A stretch of 64,000 bases of DNA. Origin: Spirochaetia bacterium UBA5763 (GTDB taxonomy: Bacteria > Spirochaetota > UBA4802 > UBA5550). How positions within the stretch are numbered: position 1 is the stretch's first letter; every line of letters starts with the position of its first letter. The notes beneath the pieces were generated by a model. The model saw only the letters and a program-made list of their open reading frames with translations. It did no database searches and was not told where the DNA came from. The position numbers were made by a program, and so were the translations under genes. Where the stretch lies: positions 141,468 through 205,467 of the forward strand of contig DIEX01000015.1 in assembly GCA_002418835.1 (NCBI GenBank), in the 5' to 3' direction. Below, in pieces: positions 51,739 to 60,900 of this stretch.

Positions 51739-52191
51739 TTATTCATTAACAAAGTCTATTTTTAAACATATCATATCCCTTAATTGTTTTCCATTTTCAA
51801 ATATTTCATGATCATAATTATTTATAAAAAAATCTTTAACTGTATGAGAATATATAAATCCGAAATTTTTATAAAATGATAATATTTTATCATCTTCCCC
51901 GGTACCTACCAGTAATTGATTACATTTTCCTTTATATTTTTCAATTATATATTTTATCATATAACTGCCGTAACCTTTCCCCCGGTATTTTTCACAGGTG
52001 GCAATATTTTTTATTTCATAAATGTTTTCAGATTCTTCTGTCACAACGCATACAGTTTTTAAATCATTATCATATAAAGTATATAATTCTCCTCTGTTGA
52101 GATATTTTTTGACCATGTTTTCCTGTTCATCACCTAAAAGTAATAAATCCATAAAGTCTTCTTTATTTTCATTAATTATTTTAATTTCCAT
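51739..52191 (-). CDS. GNAT-family N-acetyltransferase
   Basis: Single GNAT domain of 150 residues. The acetyl-CoA-binding motif A is NIATCEKYRGKGYGSYMIKYI (R-G-x-G-x-G/A). Motif B is LLVGTGEDDKILSFYKNFGF, with the conserved Tyr/Phe. Close to the acetyltransferases often carried as integron cassettes. The substrate is unknown (antibiotic, polyamine or protein). It sits between a half attC on the left and a degenerate attC on the right. Confidence 0.88.
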   Translation of the reverse strand: MEIKIINENKEDFMDLLLLGDEQENMVKKYLNRGELYTLYDNDLKTVCVVTEESENIYEIKNIATCEKYRGKGYGSYMIKYIIEKYKGKCNQLLVGTGEDDKILSFYKNFGFIYSHTVKDFFINNYDHEIFENGKQLRDMICLKIDFVNE

Positions 52192-52203
52192 TATATACTC
52201 TTA

Positions 52204-52304
52204 TGAATAGATTTTATTTATGCGAAGTTGCGGAAGTCTTTTTGCCATGATTTGGCGCTGCCAGAACGAACGACAGCGAGTGGAGCACATAAGATTTGTT
52301 GAAG
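52204..52304. other. attC-like recombination site, degenerate
   Basis: About 100 bases with the inverted arms TTTATGCGAAG near the left end and AGCACATAAGA near the right end, and a GTTGAAG right core at 52298. Inner text CAGAACGAACGACAGCGAGTGGAG is shared with 56178-56271. The left core (GAATAGA) is not canonical. Confidence 0.6.
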
Positions 52305-52313
52305 GCCCGGGTA

Positions 52314-52589
52314 TTATTTATATGCATCTTTTCTATCGTCAAAATCAAGTATGAGGACTAAAATTTTATCATTCTCGATTTTATAGAATAATCTATACTT
52401 TCCAATTCTATATCTGTAAAGGCCTTCGAATTCACCTTTGAGTTTTTTAATATTACTCCCGAAGAAGGAATTTTCACGAAGTTGCGGATAAACAAAATCT
52501 GAAATCTTATTGTAAATCTTATTATACTTTGTATCAGAGAGCTTTGAAGAAAAATTATCAGTTTCTGCAATTCTGAATTTATTCAACAA
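52314..52589 (-). CDS. RelE/ParE-family toxin
   Basis: Toxin-like protein of 91 residues with the RelE fold pattern: a basic helical N-half, then LKGEFEGLYRYRIGKYRLFYKIENDKIL and a final strand VLILDFDDRKDAYK. The YRIGKYRLFY block is typical. RelE toxins cut mRNA at the ribosome, ParE ones poison gyrase; the subgroup is not clear. It overlaps the antitoxin gene by 11 bases, and lies directly upstream of an attC. A standard cassette payload. Confidence 0.9.
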   Translation of the reverse strand: MLNKFRIAETDNFSSKLSDTKYNKIYNKISDFVYPQLRENSFFGSNIKKLKGEFEGLYRYRIGKYRLFYKIENDKILVLILDFDDRKDAYK

Positions 52590-52818
52590 TTTTATATTTC
52601 CCCTTTTTTACATCATCTAATCCTTTTTTAATCCCTGAAACAAGTTTGGCATCTTTCATTATTTCAGCCATTTCATAATCAGAAACGTAGATCTCGTTAG
52701 TGAGATATGACAGGGAAGCATTCTCTATAAAATTTGATATGGTACGCCGTTCTCCATCAGCAGCTTTTTTTAAAATATTATAAACATTATCATCAACCCG
52801 AACTGTTATTGTTTTCAT
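52579..52818 (-). CDS. Ribbon-helix-helix antitoxin
   Basis: Protein of 79 residues that starts with the RHH strand TITVRVDDNVYNILKKAA, followed by two helices (ERRTISNFIENASLSYL). The C-terminal region EIMKDAKLVSGIKKGLDDVK would wrap the toxin. It precedes and overlaps the RelE-like gene. The pair likely represses its own promoter. Confidence 0.88.
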   Translation of the reverse strand: MKTITVRVDDNVYNILKKAADGERRTISNFIENASLSYLTNEIYVSDYEMAEIMKDAKLVSGIKKGLDDVKKGKYKIVE

Positions 52819-52885
52819 TGGGTTACCTCTTCTATATATAATGAATATTCAATAATATTCAAGGTGTCAACTATTTATTCACGCA

Positions 52886-52916
52886 GGGCTTTGCTTATAG
52901 TGAAGTCGTGACAACC
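52886..52916. other. attC-like half site
   Basis: GGCTTTGCTTATAGTGAAGT followed by CGTGACAACC matches the left arm of the attC at 63173 (CGCTTTGCTTATGCGAAGTC, then GCGGCAGCC). The complementary right arm is missing. Confidence 0.6.
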
Positions 52917-52974
52917 CTGATAAAAGGAAAGAAGGTGCTATTATAACTTAATTTAATGGAAAGTTAAACTGTAT

Positions 52975-53130
52975 TTATGAAAACGGGTATAATTCAATCA
53001 TCGGTTTTTTAGCCAGGCTGCGCTCATCATGATATTCAAAATCACCAATAACATCATTATATAGTGTATAACCGGACTTTGGCAGCCACTCAGTATAATT
53101 AAATTTTTTTGTTAGACCAATTGTCGGTCC
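52975..53130 (-). pseudogene. Fragment of a GyrI-like effector-binding domain
   Basis: The minus strand encodes 51 residues ending in a normal stop: FNYTEWLPKSGYTLYNDV, then FEYHDERSLAKKPMIELYP. This is the C-terminal end of an AraC effector-binding or GyrI-like domain (the YTEWLP...FEYYDER pattern). Upstream DNA (right of 53130) does not continue the frame. It is a truncated remnant. Confidence 0.65.
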
Positions 53131-53431
53131 CCCTTCTGTGCAGTAAAGTAGTCGGTATAATTACACGTTCAACCATAACACATTATTTGACAAGACGTTA
53201 TCTTGAGCATGCGCAAAAGAGTGTTTACGATTAAAATGCAGTATCCCATTTAGTTTTGATTTATATTAGTATGATAGACTTACGGTTTATTGAAGCCAAT
53301 GTGTTACCGATGTCTCCGGCATTCTTGCGGGTGTTAAAACATGAGCTACACTGTGTTTTCACTGTAGTTCGGATAATGATGTTCTTATTTAAAAATTAAA
53401 ACTTTTCTATAATTGGTAAATCTTAAAGATC

Positions 53432-54478
53432 TCAGAAGTTTGTCGGAGCTTTATATCTCCCCCAGTATTTTAGATGAGTTAATGAAGTTAATGTCATGAT
53501 TCTTTCTATAATACTAAATCGCATTAAAAAATGCATGATTCGGTATGAAGCAAAATAAAAAGGGACGGCTATAGCAGATAATATGATTAATCTGAACAGT
53601 TCATTATTTATTAACGAAAAAGACGGGCCTGTAAGATAATGGGATATTAATAAAGCCATTGAAATTGAAAAAAGGTGAAAAAAAGCAGTTATAAATCCAT
53701 GTGGAGTCTCAATTGCGTTTGTAGGGCAGATATTCATACAGTGCATGCAGCTTTCGCATTTCGAAGCCCAGAACATTCTTCCATCAACCACACTGATAGC
53801 GCCTACAGGGCATTCTTTAAGACAATGCATGCATTTATTACATTCCCTTGAGGCAAAAAAAGACTTCGATAAAAAAAATCTGCCGATCAGTAGATATCCA
53901 ATCGTCACAGGTGATATTATGACATCTTGTACTATGTCATATAGGGCACGATAAACCCGCCTGCCGGATAGCAGTTTTTCTGCAAAACCGGTTACTCTGT
54001 TCTTCTGTTTTGTATAGATAATCTCTGTACCCGTTTTTTCTATTGCAGGATGAAGAGATATCCAGTTTGACGGCAGATCAACAGGAAAAAGACCTACTAC
54101 CCTGTATCCTTTTAATATCAGTAACAATGAAGAGATATAATGAAGCGCACCGCTCAGTCCAGGTATAACAGTTTTGAAAATCCTCACACCTGCGCGTGTA
54201 TTTAGAACAAAAGCATCAGCACCAACCGTTGAAGGGAATCCGTGAATGAAATTTCGTGTTATTTGCGGAAAATGAAATCCATGTGTAGGGGAGCAGAAAC
54301 CTACAAGTGTCCCGGTAGACGGAGGATCTATACTTTTAACCTCTGCTTTGCTGATATCAATCATAGTTGATTTGATTCTGGCTTTATCTGCTGTTTCACA
54401 AATCCATGCAGCACAATGTCTTGCATTTCCGGTTCCCGAAAAATAATAAACTATAAGCTGGTTATATTTTTTATTCAT
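53432..54478 (-). CDS. EFR1-type flavodoxin/ferredoxin membrane protein
   Basis: Protein of 348 residues. The N-terminal half is a flavodoxin fold (VYYFSGTGNARHCAAWI, the FMN phosphate loop; then GTLVGFCSPTHGFHFP). Residues about 214-260 hold two 4Fe-4S clusters in a ferredoxin domain (CNKCMHCLKECPVGAI and CESCMHCMNICPTNAIE). Two or three transmembrane helices form the C-terminus (FHLFSISMALLISHYL and FRLIILSAIAVPFYFA). This EFR1 plan is typical of anaerobes and handles electrons at the membrane. Partner proteins are not in the window. It is larger than common cassette genes and has no attC at its left end, so its cassette status is uncertain. Confidence 0.85.
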   Translation of the reverse strand: MNKKYNQLIVYYFSGTGNARHCAAWICETADKARIKSTMIDISKAEVKSIDPPSTGTLVGFCSPTHGFHFPQITRNFIHGFPSTVGADAFVLNTRAGVRIFKTVIPGLSGALHYISSLLLILKGYRVVGLFPVDLPSNWISLHPAIEKTGTEIIYTKQKNRVTGFAEKLLSGRRVYRALYDIVQDVIISPVTIGYLLIGRFFLSKSFFASRECNKCMHCLKECPVGAISVVDGRMFWASKCESCMHCMNICPTNAIETPHGFITAFFHLFSISMALLISHYLTGPSFSLINNELFRLIILSAIAVPFYFASYRIMHFLMRFSIIERIMTLTSLTHLKYWGRYKAPTNF

Positions 54479-54606
54479 GCTCTCCCTTTCTATAAGAAGT
54501 AAAAATTTTCTATAAATATACTATATCATTATTTTACTTGTATTTTGTCTTTCAAAATCAGTTTGGGATGTATGTGAATTGGATTATATTCTAAGAATGA
54601 CTTTTA

Positions 54607-54640
54607 CGACAGAATTCTTTGTTGTGCGACGTAGCAACAC
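54607..54640. other. attC-like right half site
   Basis: TTCTTTGTTGTGCGACGTAG aligns with the right arm of the site at 56993-57088 (GCCTTTGTTGTACGCCGTAC). GTTGTGC would be the core. No left arm is seen. It lies just 3' of the DUF1697 gene, the right place for its attC. Confidence 0.6.
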
Positions 54641-54649
54641 TACTATATA

Positions 54650-55189
54650 TCACATACTCACTATCTTTCTTACTGTATTTGCAGTACGAATTGTGATCTT
54701 GTCACTTATGTTTGATCTGGCAGTTCCTGACCACCAATTTGTCTTTTGATAATCTTTCCGTATAAATGACCAGAAAATAGCATTGCTGTAATTATGCACT
54801 TTTTCATATTCCGCTTTAGGATTGCCGATTACATCATAAAACTCCTTATAAGATAATGGAGACATCATAAAAATAAGATTATCATATATTTCTTTGTTGG
54901 CATCTCCCCACCAATCGGGAGCATGATTTAATAGTTCTTCTAATTTTTTTTGTAAGACAACAAAAACCGGTATGTCTAAATCGAATCTTTCTTTTATCAT
55001 TAACTTTATATCGTTTGAAAGAATGGCTTCATTATCAATAACACATGAAAAGATAACATTACCGCTATTAAGATATGTAACAACCTCCGTAAAACCATGT
55101 TCTGAAAACCCCGTCTTTAATTCAGACATGGGTATCTTGTTTTTTCCACTTACATTAATTCCCCTCAACAAGGCAATATATCTTTTCAT
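54650..55189 (-). CDS. DUF1697 family protein
   Basis: Protein of 179 residues, full length for DUF1697. It starts MKRYIALLRGINVSGKNKIPM and has VVTYLNSGNVIFSCVIDNEA, both family hallmarks. YQKTNWWSGTARSNISDKITIRT closes it with the conserved T(A)R N. The role is unknown; it is a frequent passenger in mobile and cassette DNA. It is flanked by a half attC at 54607. Confidence 0.9.
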   Translation of the reverse strand: MKRYIALLRGINVSGKNKIPMSELKTGFSEHGFTEVVTYLNSGNVIFSCVIDNEAILSNDIKLMIKERFDLDIPVFVVLQKKLEELLNHAPDWWGDANKEIYDNLIFMMSPLSYKEFYDVIGNPKAEYEKVHNYSNAIFWSFIRKDYQKTNWWSGTARSNISDKITIRTANTVRKIVSM

Positions 55190-55244
55190 ATAATATTTTT
55201 CCTCTGATATTTTCTATCCAGGAAATGCCTTTTATTTCAAAAAG

Positions 55245-55568
55245 TTAATCAACAAGCATTTCTTTAATAACACTTTTTACTTCTTTTATTGTTTCACTAT
55301 TAATTTTACCGATTTTTTTTATAAGTCGTTGATTATCAATCGTTCTTATTAGATCTAATACAATCCAACCTTTTTTATTCTGAACAGTTACTTGAACACT
55401 GGTTGGATACTTGTGAGATTTAGTAGTCATTGGAGCAATTATAACTGTTTGTATATTATGATTCATTTCATCTGGAGATATAACAATACACGGACGAGTT
55501 TTTTTAATTTCATGACCTATTGTTGGATCTAAATTCACAAGATATATGCTATATTGTAAGATCTCCAT
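55245..55568 (-). CDS. mazF: MazF/PemK-family endoribonuclease toxin
   Basis: Protein of 107 residues. YSIYLVNLDPTIGHEIKKTRP is the MazF N-terminal strand and loop, with CIVISPDEMNHNIQTVIIAPMTT following and the catalytic-strand ending VLDLIRTIDNQRLIKKIG. It should cleave single-stranded RNA. The antitoxin gene is four bases upstream. Both are in the cassette region, though no clear attC lies at its 3' end. Confidence 0.93.
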   Translation of the reverse strand: MEILQYSIYLVNLDPTIGHEIKKTRPCIVISPDEMNHNIQTVIIAPMTTKSHKYPTSVQVTVQNKKGWIVLDLIRTIDNQRLIKKIGKINSETIKEVKSVIKEMLVD

Positions 55569-55571
55569 TTC

Positions 55572-55817
55572 TTACCATTCCCAATCATTTAAATCTAATA
55601 AATCTTCAATAATAAGTTTATCGTCTGAAGAATTTTTCATTTTTTTAAAAGATTCATTCCACCCTTCACGAATTTTATGAACCGGTTTAAGGATTATTTC
55701 ATCTTTTTTATCATTGATAATAAGTTCTAACTGATTTTCAATATTCATTTCTTTTAATATTTGATTTGGAATTCGTATTCCTTTTGAGTTTCCTATTTGA
55801 ATTACTTTTGCAATCAT
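55572..55817 (-). CDS. mazE: MazE/AbrB-family antitoxin
   Basis: Protein of 81 residues with the SpoVT/AbrB swapped-hairpin fold: MIAKVIQIGNSKGIRIPNQIL, then ELIINDKKDEIILKPV. The acidic C-terminal tail (SDDKLIIEDLLDLNDWEW) would cover the MazF active site. It starts the operon and likely represses it together with MazF. Confidence 0.93.
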   Translation of the reverse strand: MIAKVIQIGNSKGIRIPNQILKEMNIENQLELIINDKKDEIILKPVHKIREGWNESFKKMKNSSDDKLIIEDLLDLNDWEW

Positions 55818-56177
55818 AAAAACACCTCTTTTTAGGTAATTACAAAGTAATAATAAATTGAATAAATTGCAACTTGAATTTTCTGAAAAAGACTAAATTT
55901 CAACAAAGATACTCAAACGGAATATTTATACGGAGAACAATTTTTAGTGAAGAATTCAAGGGGGTTCAAGTCTGGTAGGTCAGGGAGCTTGCGCTCCCTT
56001 TCCCTGTGCATCCGGTTTAAGGCTTCCAGAATTACCGAGTTGTCCTTCGAGCTTCACACACTTCTGTTACCGGAAGCGCATGTCGAAGCAGAGTTACTCC
56101 AGATAGATGGAGCAGTCCAAAAGTCGATGTTACCATCAACTTAGACAGCCCGTTTGCAGACTTCATGTCGCACTGAC
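55818..56177. other. Non-coding segment with stem-loop
   Basis: About 360 bases with no accepted gene. It contains a strong hairpin GGGAGC-TTGC-GCTCCC at 55982-55998 and a G+C-richer segment (55960-56150) that differs from the A+T-rich surroundings. A frame of 65 codons (55947-56144) lacks a ribosome site. The right end runs into an attC. I cannot identify the origin of this segment. Confidence 0.5.
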
Positions 56178-56271
56178 TTATAACGTTTTGTTTATGCGAA
56201 ATCGCGCGGCTTTTTGCGCGATGTTGCGTAGCCCGAACGATCACAGCGAGTGAAGCGCATAATTGTTATCG
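56178..56271. other. attC recombination site
   Basis: About 94 bases. Left core TTATAAC, right core GTTATCG. Inverted arms TTTATGCGAAATCGCGCGG and AGCGCATAA, with the inner GCGCGATGTTGCGTAGCCCGA. It matches 56993-57088 and 63173-63272 in layout. It sits at the 3' end of the VapC gene. Confidence 0.8.
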
Positions 56272-56281
56272 GCTGTTGCAC

Positions 56282-56686
56282 TTATTTCACAATCCAGTTT
56301 TCTATTTTTAAATTTTTCACTCTTTCAAATTCTTTTGTATTATTCGTAACAAGGATTCCATTTTTTGCTAAAACTGTCGCAGCAATTATATAATCATTTG
56401 GTCCGATAATAGTTCTTTTCAACTCCATTGCTGATCGAATTTTGGAATAGACTATTGAACATTCATCATCAAATGGTATTATTTCATAAGGTTCAAAAAA
56501 TCGATTGATATTAACTAAATTTTTTGCTTTATTCTGACTTTTTTCAGCACCATAAAGAAGCTCTGCTTTTACAATTGAAGGAATTTTAATATTATTCGGG
56601 TTTATGTCTTGTATATTTTCCATTATAGAAGGATATATGCCCTTAAGAAAATACACGCATATATTTGAATCGAGATAATAAATCAT
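56282..56686 (-). CDS. vapC: VapC-family PIN-domain toxin
   Basis: PIN ribonuclease of 134 residues. YYLDSNICVYFLKG supplies the first Asp (residue 5). KAELLYGAEKSQNK gives the central Glu. IGPNDYIIAATVLAKNGILVTNNTKEF has the last acidic residues. This is the VapC/FitB group that cleaves tRNA or rRNA. It overlaps the antitoxin gene by ATGA. One cassette, flanked by the attC sites at 56178 and 56993. Confidence 0.93.
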   Translation of the reverse strand: MIYYLDSNICVYFLKGIYPSIMENIQDINPNNIKIPSIVKAELLYGAEKSQNKAKNLVNINRFFEPYEIIPFDDECSIVYSKIRSAMELKRTIIGPNDYIIAATVLAKNGILVTNNTKEFERVKNLKIENWIVK

Positions 56687-56910
56687 AAATTTTTTCTTTT
56701 TGAATCTTGCTCAAATGATAATTTCTTAATTTCAAATGATTTATCTGATAATGAACCAAATAAATCAAAATATCCCTGAGGGTAATCTTCTTTTATTACT
56801 TTTTTTATATTTTTGCCTACCCATTTTGAGATTGAAATACGTTCTTTAGCTGCGGCTTTTTCAATCTTGGCCAAGGTATCTTTGTCTATATATAATGATA
56901 TTTGTGGCAT
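56683..56910 (-). CDS. vapB: VapB-type antitoxin
   Basis: Protein of 75 residues with an RHH-like start (MPQISLYIDKDTLAKIEKAA, then ISKWVGKNIKKVI). The C-terminal part YFDLFGSLSDKSFEIKKLSFEQDSKRKN would bind the PIN toxin. It has AGGAGG before the start. The set is a self-contained cassette. Confidence 0.88.
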   Translation of the reverse strand: MPQISLYIDKDTLAKIEKAAAKERISISKWVGKNIKKVIKEDYPQGYFDLFGSLSDKSFEIKKLSFEQDSKRKNL

Positions 56911-56992
56911 AGGAAACCTCCTATGATAACGATAATAAACGGATTGTTAAAAGTCAAGTATGTTTGCAAGTATAATTTTAGATGCAATGGCA

Positions 56993-57088
56993 GATAACGC
57001 TTTGGCTATACGACGTAGCGCGGTCTTTTGCGCGATGTGGGGTAGCCCAAGCCGATACTCCGGCGCAGCGTTATAGCCTTTGTTGTAC
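56993..57088. other. attC recombination site
   Basis: About 96 bases between the cores GATAACG (left) and GTTGTAC (right). Arms CTTTGGCTATACGACGTAGC and GCGCAGCGTTATAGCCTT pair with the expected bulges. It closes the LysE-type exporter cassette. A second hairpin (TTTTAGTA...TACTAAAA, 57103-57155) lies just after. Confidence 0.85.
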
Positions 57089-57172
57089 GCCGTACTGCGA
57101 TTTTAGTAAAAGTCTGCCGAAGTCAAGGACGACGTAGGCAGTTTATCTACTAAAAACATTAAACATAATTTT

Positions 57173-57820
57173 TTAATCATTCTTTTTTACAACCATCATT
57201 ACTGAAAAATAGATTAGAACTATTCCAACTGTAATATTTAAATATTTTATAATTGTTATTGGCAAGAAAGATTTAATTAAACTTGAAATATATGCGATGG
57301 CTGTTAAAAATATCAATGTTGCAAATATACATCCGACCGAAAAATAAATAATATTCCTTTTAGACAATTGATCATTTGATACTTTGGAAGAAAATACTCC
57401 TGACCAAAAAAGGATTGTAAGCGGGTTTGAAGCAGTAATAATTAAACCATTATAGAAAGGTTTATCAAGCATGATGTTTTCAAAAAGATTTATTTTCGGA
57501 ATAATTTCCATCGTTAAAAATTCTGATGTAATAATATTCATTCCAAAAATGAGTATTATGAAAGCACCAAAGAATTTTAAAAATAATTTTGTCTTCTGTC
57601 CCTGAAGTATCATTGAAACTCCAAGTATCGCTAATGTAATATATAATGCGTCGATTAACGCTACTGCTAATACAATCAGTAGCGCATATTCAAATCCTCT
57701 TTGATTTCCACTTTGAAAAATGTACAGGCATACTGGGCCAACCGCTAATTGTAGAATCGTTCCAAAGTATAAGCCGTTGATGATAATCTTATATTTTGAT
57801 TTGTTTTCTGATAAAATCAT
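57173..57820 (-). CDS. LysE-type exporter
   Basis: Membrane protein of about 215 residues. I place the start at MILSENKSKYKII (57820); the longer frame begins at 57868, next to the attC. Six hydrophobic helices occur, with LAVGPVCLYIFQSGNQRGF (the family NPGP-like region of helix 1) and a second half LTILFWSGVFSSKVSN. LysE-family members export amino acids or analogues. Here the usual GPGP region reads AVGPV. It forms a cassette between 56993 and 57881. Confidence 0.85.
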   Translation of the reverse strand: MILSENKSKYKIIINGLYFGTILQLAVGPVCLYIFQSGNQRGFEYALLIVLAVALIDALYITLAILGVSMILQGQKTKLFLKFFGAFIILIFGMNIITSEFLTMEIIPKINLFENIMLDKPFYNGLIITASNPLTILFWSGVFSSKVSNDQLSKRNIIYFSVGCIFATLIFLTAIAYISSLIKSFLPITIIKYLNITVGIVLIYFSVMMVVKKND

Positions 57821-57880
57821 AAATATTTCTTCACAAGTGTTTTTTTTACCGCCACGGATGGCACTCATGCGCTTTTTGCA

Positions 57881-57933
57881 TACAACGTTCCGCGGCTATG
57901 TGCCGTTTCAATGGCGTATAGCCGCTGTTATCG
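57881..57933. other. Short attC recombination site
   Basis: About 53 bases. Left core TACAACG, right core GTTATCG. The arms GCGGCTATGTGCC and GGCGTATAGCCGC are almost perfectly inverted. It is the 3' site of the large HATPase-caspase gene. It is about half the length of the other sites in this array. Confidence 0.75.
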
Positions 57934-57966
57934 GTAGGATTTTGACGACCTAACCAGTTTTTTTGA

Positions 57967-60900
57967 TTAATCATATTTTACAACCACATTTTCATAGGTC
58001 GAATCAAGTGTCGCTTTCGGATTTTGCTCTTTTTGCAGCTCATCTCGCACATATTCTGCTACTTTTGTTGATAGATAATCACTCAATAATCTATCCGTTA
58101 TGTAACCGCATTCCCGAATCGTTTCAGGAATTTCACCACGTACCGCTTGAACAAGGTGATGGGTCCAAATTCCATTTTGTAAAACATCACTTGAATATGA
58201 GCTCTGACCTGTTTGGCAAGATAAAAATGTTGCATAATATGGGAATTCTCGGGTAATTAGAATAAAGTCTTCGTCATTAATCCCTGAAATATGACTTCTC
58301 TCATTTTCATCTTGAAAGCTTTGGGCACATGCATCAATAAAGATTAATGCATTTTTACATTTTGATTTTTGGAGAGGATCGAGAAGGATTTTCCGCAAAG
58401 ATACTGCTGTTTCGGAAATGTTTAAGCTATGCAAATCATATGTGGACAAGAAGTTTGTGGTGCCATTATGAAAACCATGACCTACATAATAAAATATTAA
58501 GCGATCCTCTTCTGTCAGCGAGTAAAATAGACTTTTTAAGTTGTACTCTAAACTACTCTTACACGCATTTTCGTTAACAAACTCATGAATATTTTCTTCT
58601 GTAACATTAAGGTTACCAACGAGCAAATCCTTGAATTTCTTGACATCTTTTTCTGCATATTTAACAGGTGTAATCCCATTCATGGGTGTATATTTTTCAA
58701 TTCCAATTACGATTGCAATTGTTTTTACAAAATGGGGATTGTTTAATTTTCGAATTTGTGCAGATGTGTTTGTGGCTGTTTCTGAAATTGATCCATTTCG
58801 AATGTATTTATGATTACCAATCATTATATCAGTTTCAGACCTCTCAATCTTTATGGCAAAAATCGAATTAGGACCTCGATTGACCCAATTATAGGTTACG
58901 AGTGGAATTGGTGTAAGTAATGAAACGGCATTTCGTACAATGTCGTCCATTCTGAAATCACTACTTAGACCTACGATTTCATTGGATGATGAGGTATTTT
59001 CTTTAACCCCAAAAATCAACAAACCGCCGTTAGTATTGGCAAATGAAGATATGATTTTTGCAATTTTCTGAGGGACATAAGGTACTGCATGGAAGTCTAA
59101 ATTATCACTTTTTGAAGCAGTAAGAAGATTCTCGTAATCTGTTTCTGAAAGTATAACTTTATTCAATGGTATTCTATTTATCCCAGTCTTCTTTAAGATA
59201 TGTCCTAAAGTAACTTTTTGGGGTGGAGTCAGCCCATCTTCGCACCAAAATTCAGAATCAACATGATCAAGAACATCAAACTCTGAAAAATAATAAAGAA
59301 GTACTTCCTCATTATCAGAAGGTCTTGCAACAACTACTATATCGTTTCCATTTTTTGTTATCCCGCCGATAATACTTGGTGCTAATTGGTATTGATTTGA
59401 ACAGTCATATTCAGGAAGTTTCTTAAGATGTGCAGACACATTAGCAACTGCTCTTGAAACTAATCTCTCTGCATATTTAAGCCTTTCGTACTCAGGAATC
59501 GAAGAATGGAAGAAGTCAGGAGAAATCCGACCTTCTGTAACGGCACTATCAAGTTCAGCAAAAGATCTAAATTTCTGACCAGCAATCTCAACGCTCTGCG
59601 GTTGGGCTGTGGGTACATTACCGTTTTCAGCAGAGCTTTCTATCGGATTATCAGGAATCGAAATTCCTTCTTGCAAGAAATGCTTACGTATTTCATCATT
59701 ATCTGCTCTTAATAGAAAGTCTAATTTTTTATCATGCCCAATCAAACCAAGATATCGACAAATCACCTCAGAGAGCTTTATCAAAACACTATTGGAATTC
59801 CAAGGCTTAGTAACAAAAAGATTCTGCGTATCATAGTGAATATCAACAGTCTTTACAAATTCAATGCCCTCATATCGGATTTTGAGAGACTCTGATTGAG
59901 TAATTTCTAATTCTGAAATTTTGTAGTCTAGCTTAGATACTTTGTCTAATGTTTTTTCATCTGAAAATTCATGGGTTACCCAATTTTTAAAATAAGGAGA
60001 AACGCTAATTAAACGATTTTTAAGTTTCGAGCATATTTCACTTTCCGTCGCATCCAACTTGAAATCACTATGTTTCAACAACTTGATATTAAAACATCCC
60101 AAGAGATATTCAAGATTAGCATGATTTTTATTTTCTGGATTCATGTAACAAAATTGAAATTGATCTTGAAAGATAGATTCATTTCCGTACAAGTAAAAAT
60201 AAAGGGAACAGCAATCTACAAAAGTTCGGTTGGAGCAAAGTATTTTTCCTGTCAGTGCCCATTCTGATACAGTACCTAATTCAGAAGTACCCCAGTTTTG
60301 GCATTCCTCTAACAGGATTTTGTATATGGCATTAATTCTATCAAGGTTCTCCTTTTTTATACGACCATTTTCATTTGTATCTGCCGATATTTTGCTCAAA
60401 AGTTCCAGATAATCTGATAATTGAAGAGTTGTTCTAAAATTGAAGAAAGCTTTCCAGTCTGCTGGCAAGACCGGTCCATCAAAAATTGGCAAGTAGTTTC
60501 CCGCAAGAGCTTGAATGTCTAGTGTGTTAAGTAAGACATTGGATATGGGCATACATTCTTGGGTTACAGTTGGAATGGAGGCTACATTTTTGATAAACCA
60601 TGGTAAATAATTCTCCACTTGATCGCCTGATATTTGACCAGCCATTCCCATTCTACCCCAGTATGCAATTGAAGGCAAAGCAATATTACTCGGGGCAATA
60701 TTTGAAATAACATCTCCCCAAAACATCTTTGAAAATTCATATGAGAGTTCCGTATGGTTAATAAAGTTTAATAAAACAATATCCTTAAATGAGTCAGCAC
60801 AAAAAGTGGACATATAAGGAGAAAAAGTTTTATCGTTTGCATCAAAATATTCTGGCTTGAATCCTGCGTCTACAAACTCTTTTTTTGTATGCTTTGTGTT

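Larger units (their letters stand above)
52819..53431. other. Gene-poor segment with cassette and gene remnants
   Basis: About 610 bases between the toxin-antitoxin pair and the EFR1 gene. It holds an attC half site (52886-52916) and a GyrI-like fragment (52975-53130). The right part, 53131-53431, has no ORF or structure that I can name. Confidence 0.55.

Noticed and set aside
55947..56144. 65-codon plus-strand frame in the cassette region
   Set aside because: No ribosome site, wrong strand for the cassettes and no known family.
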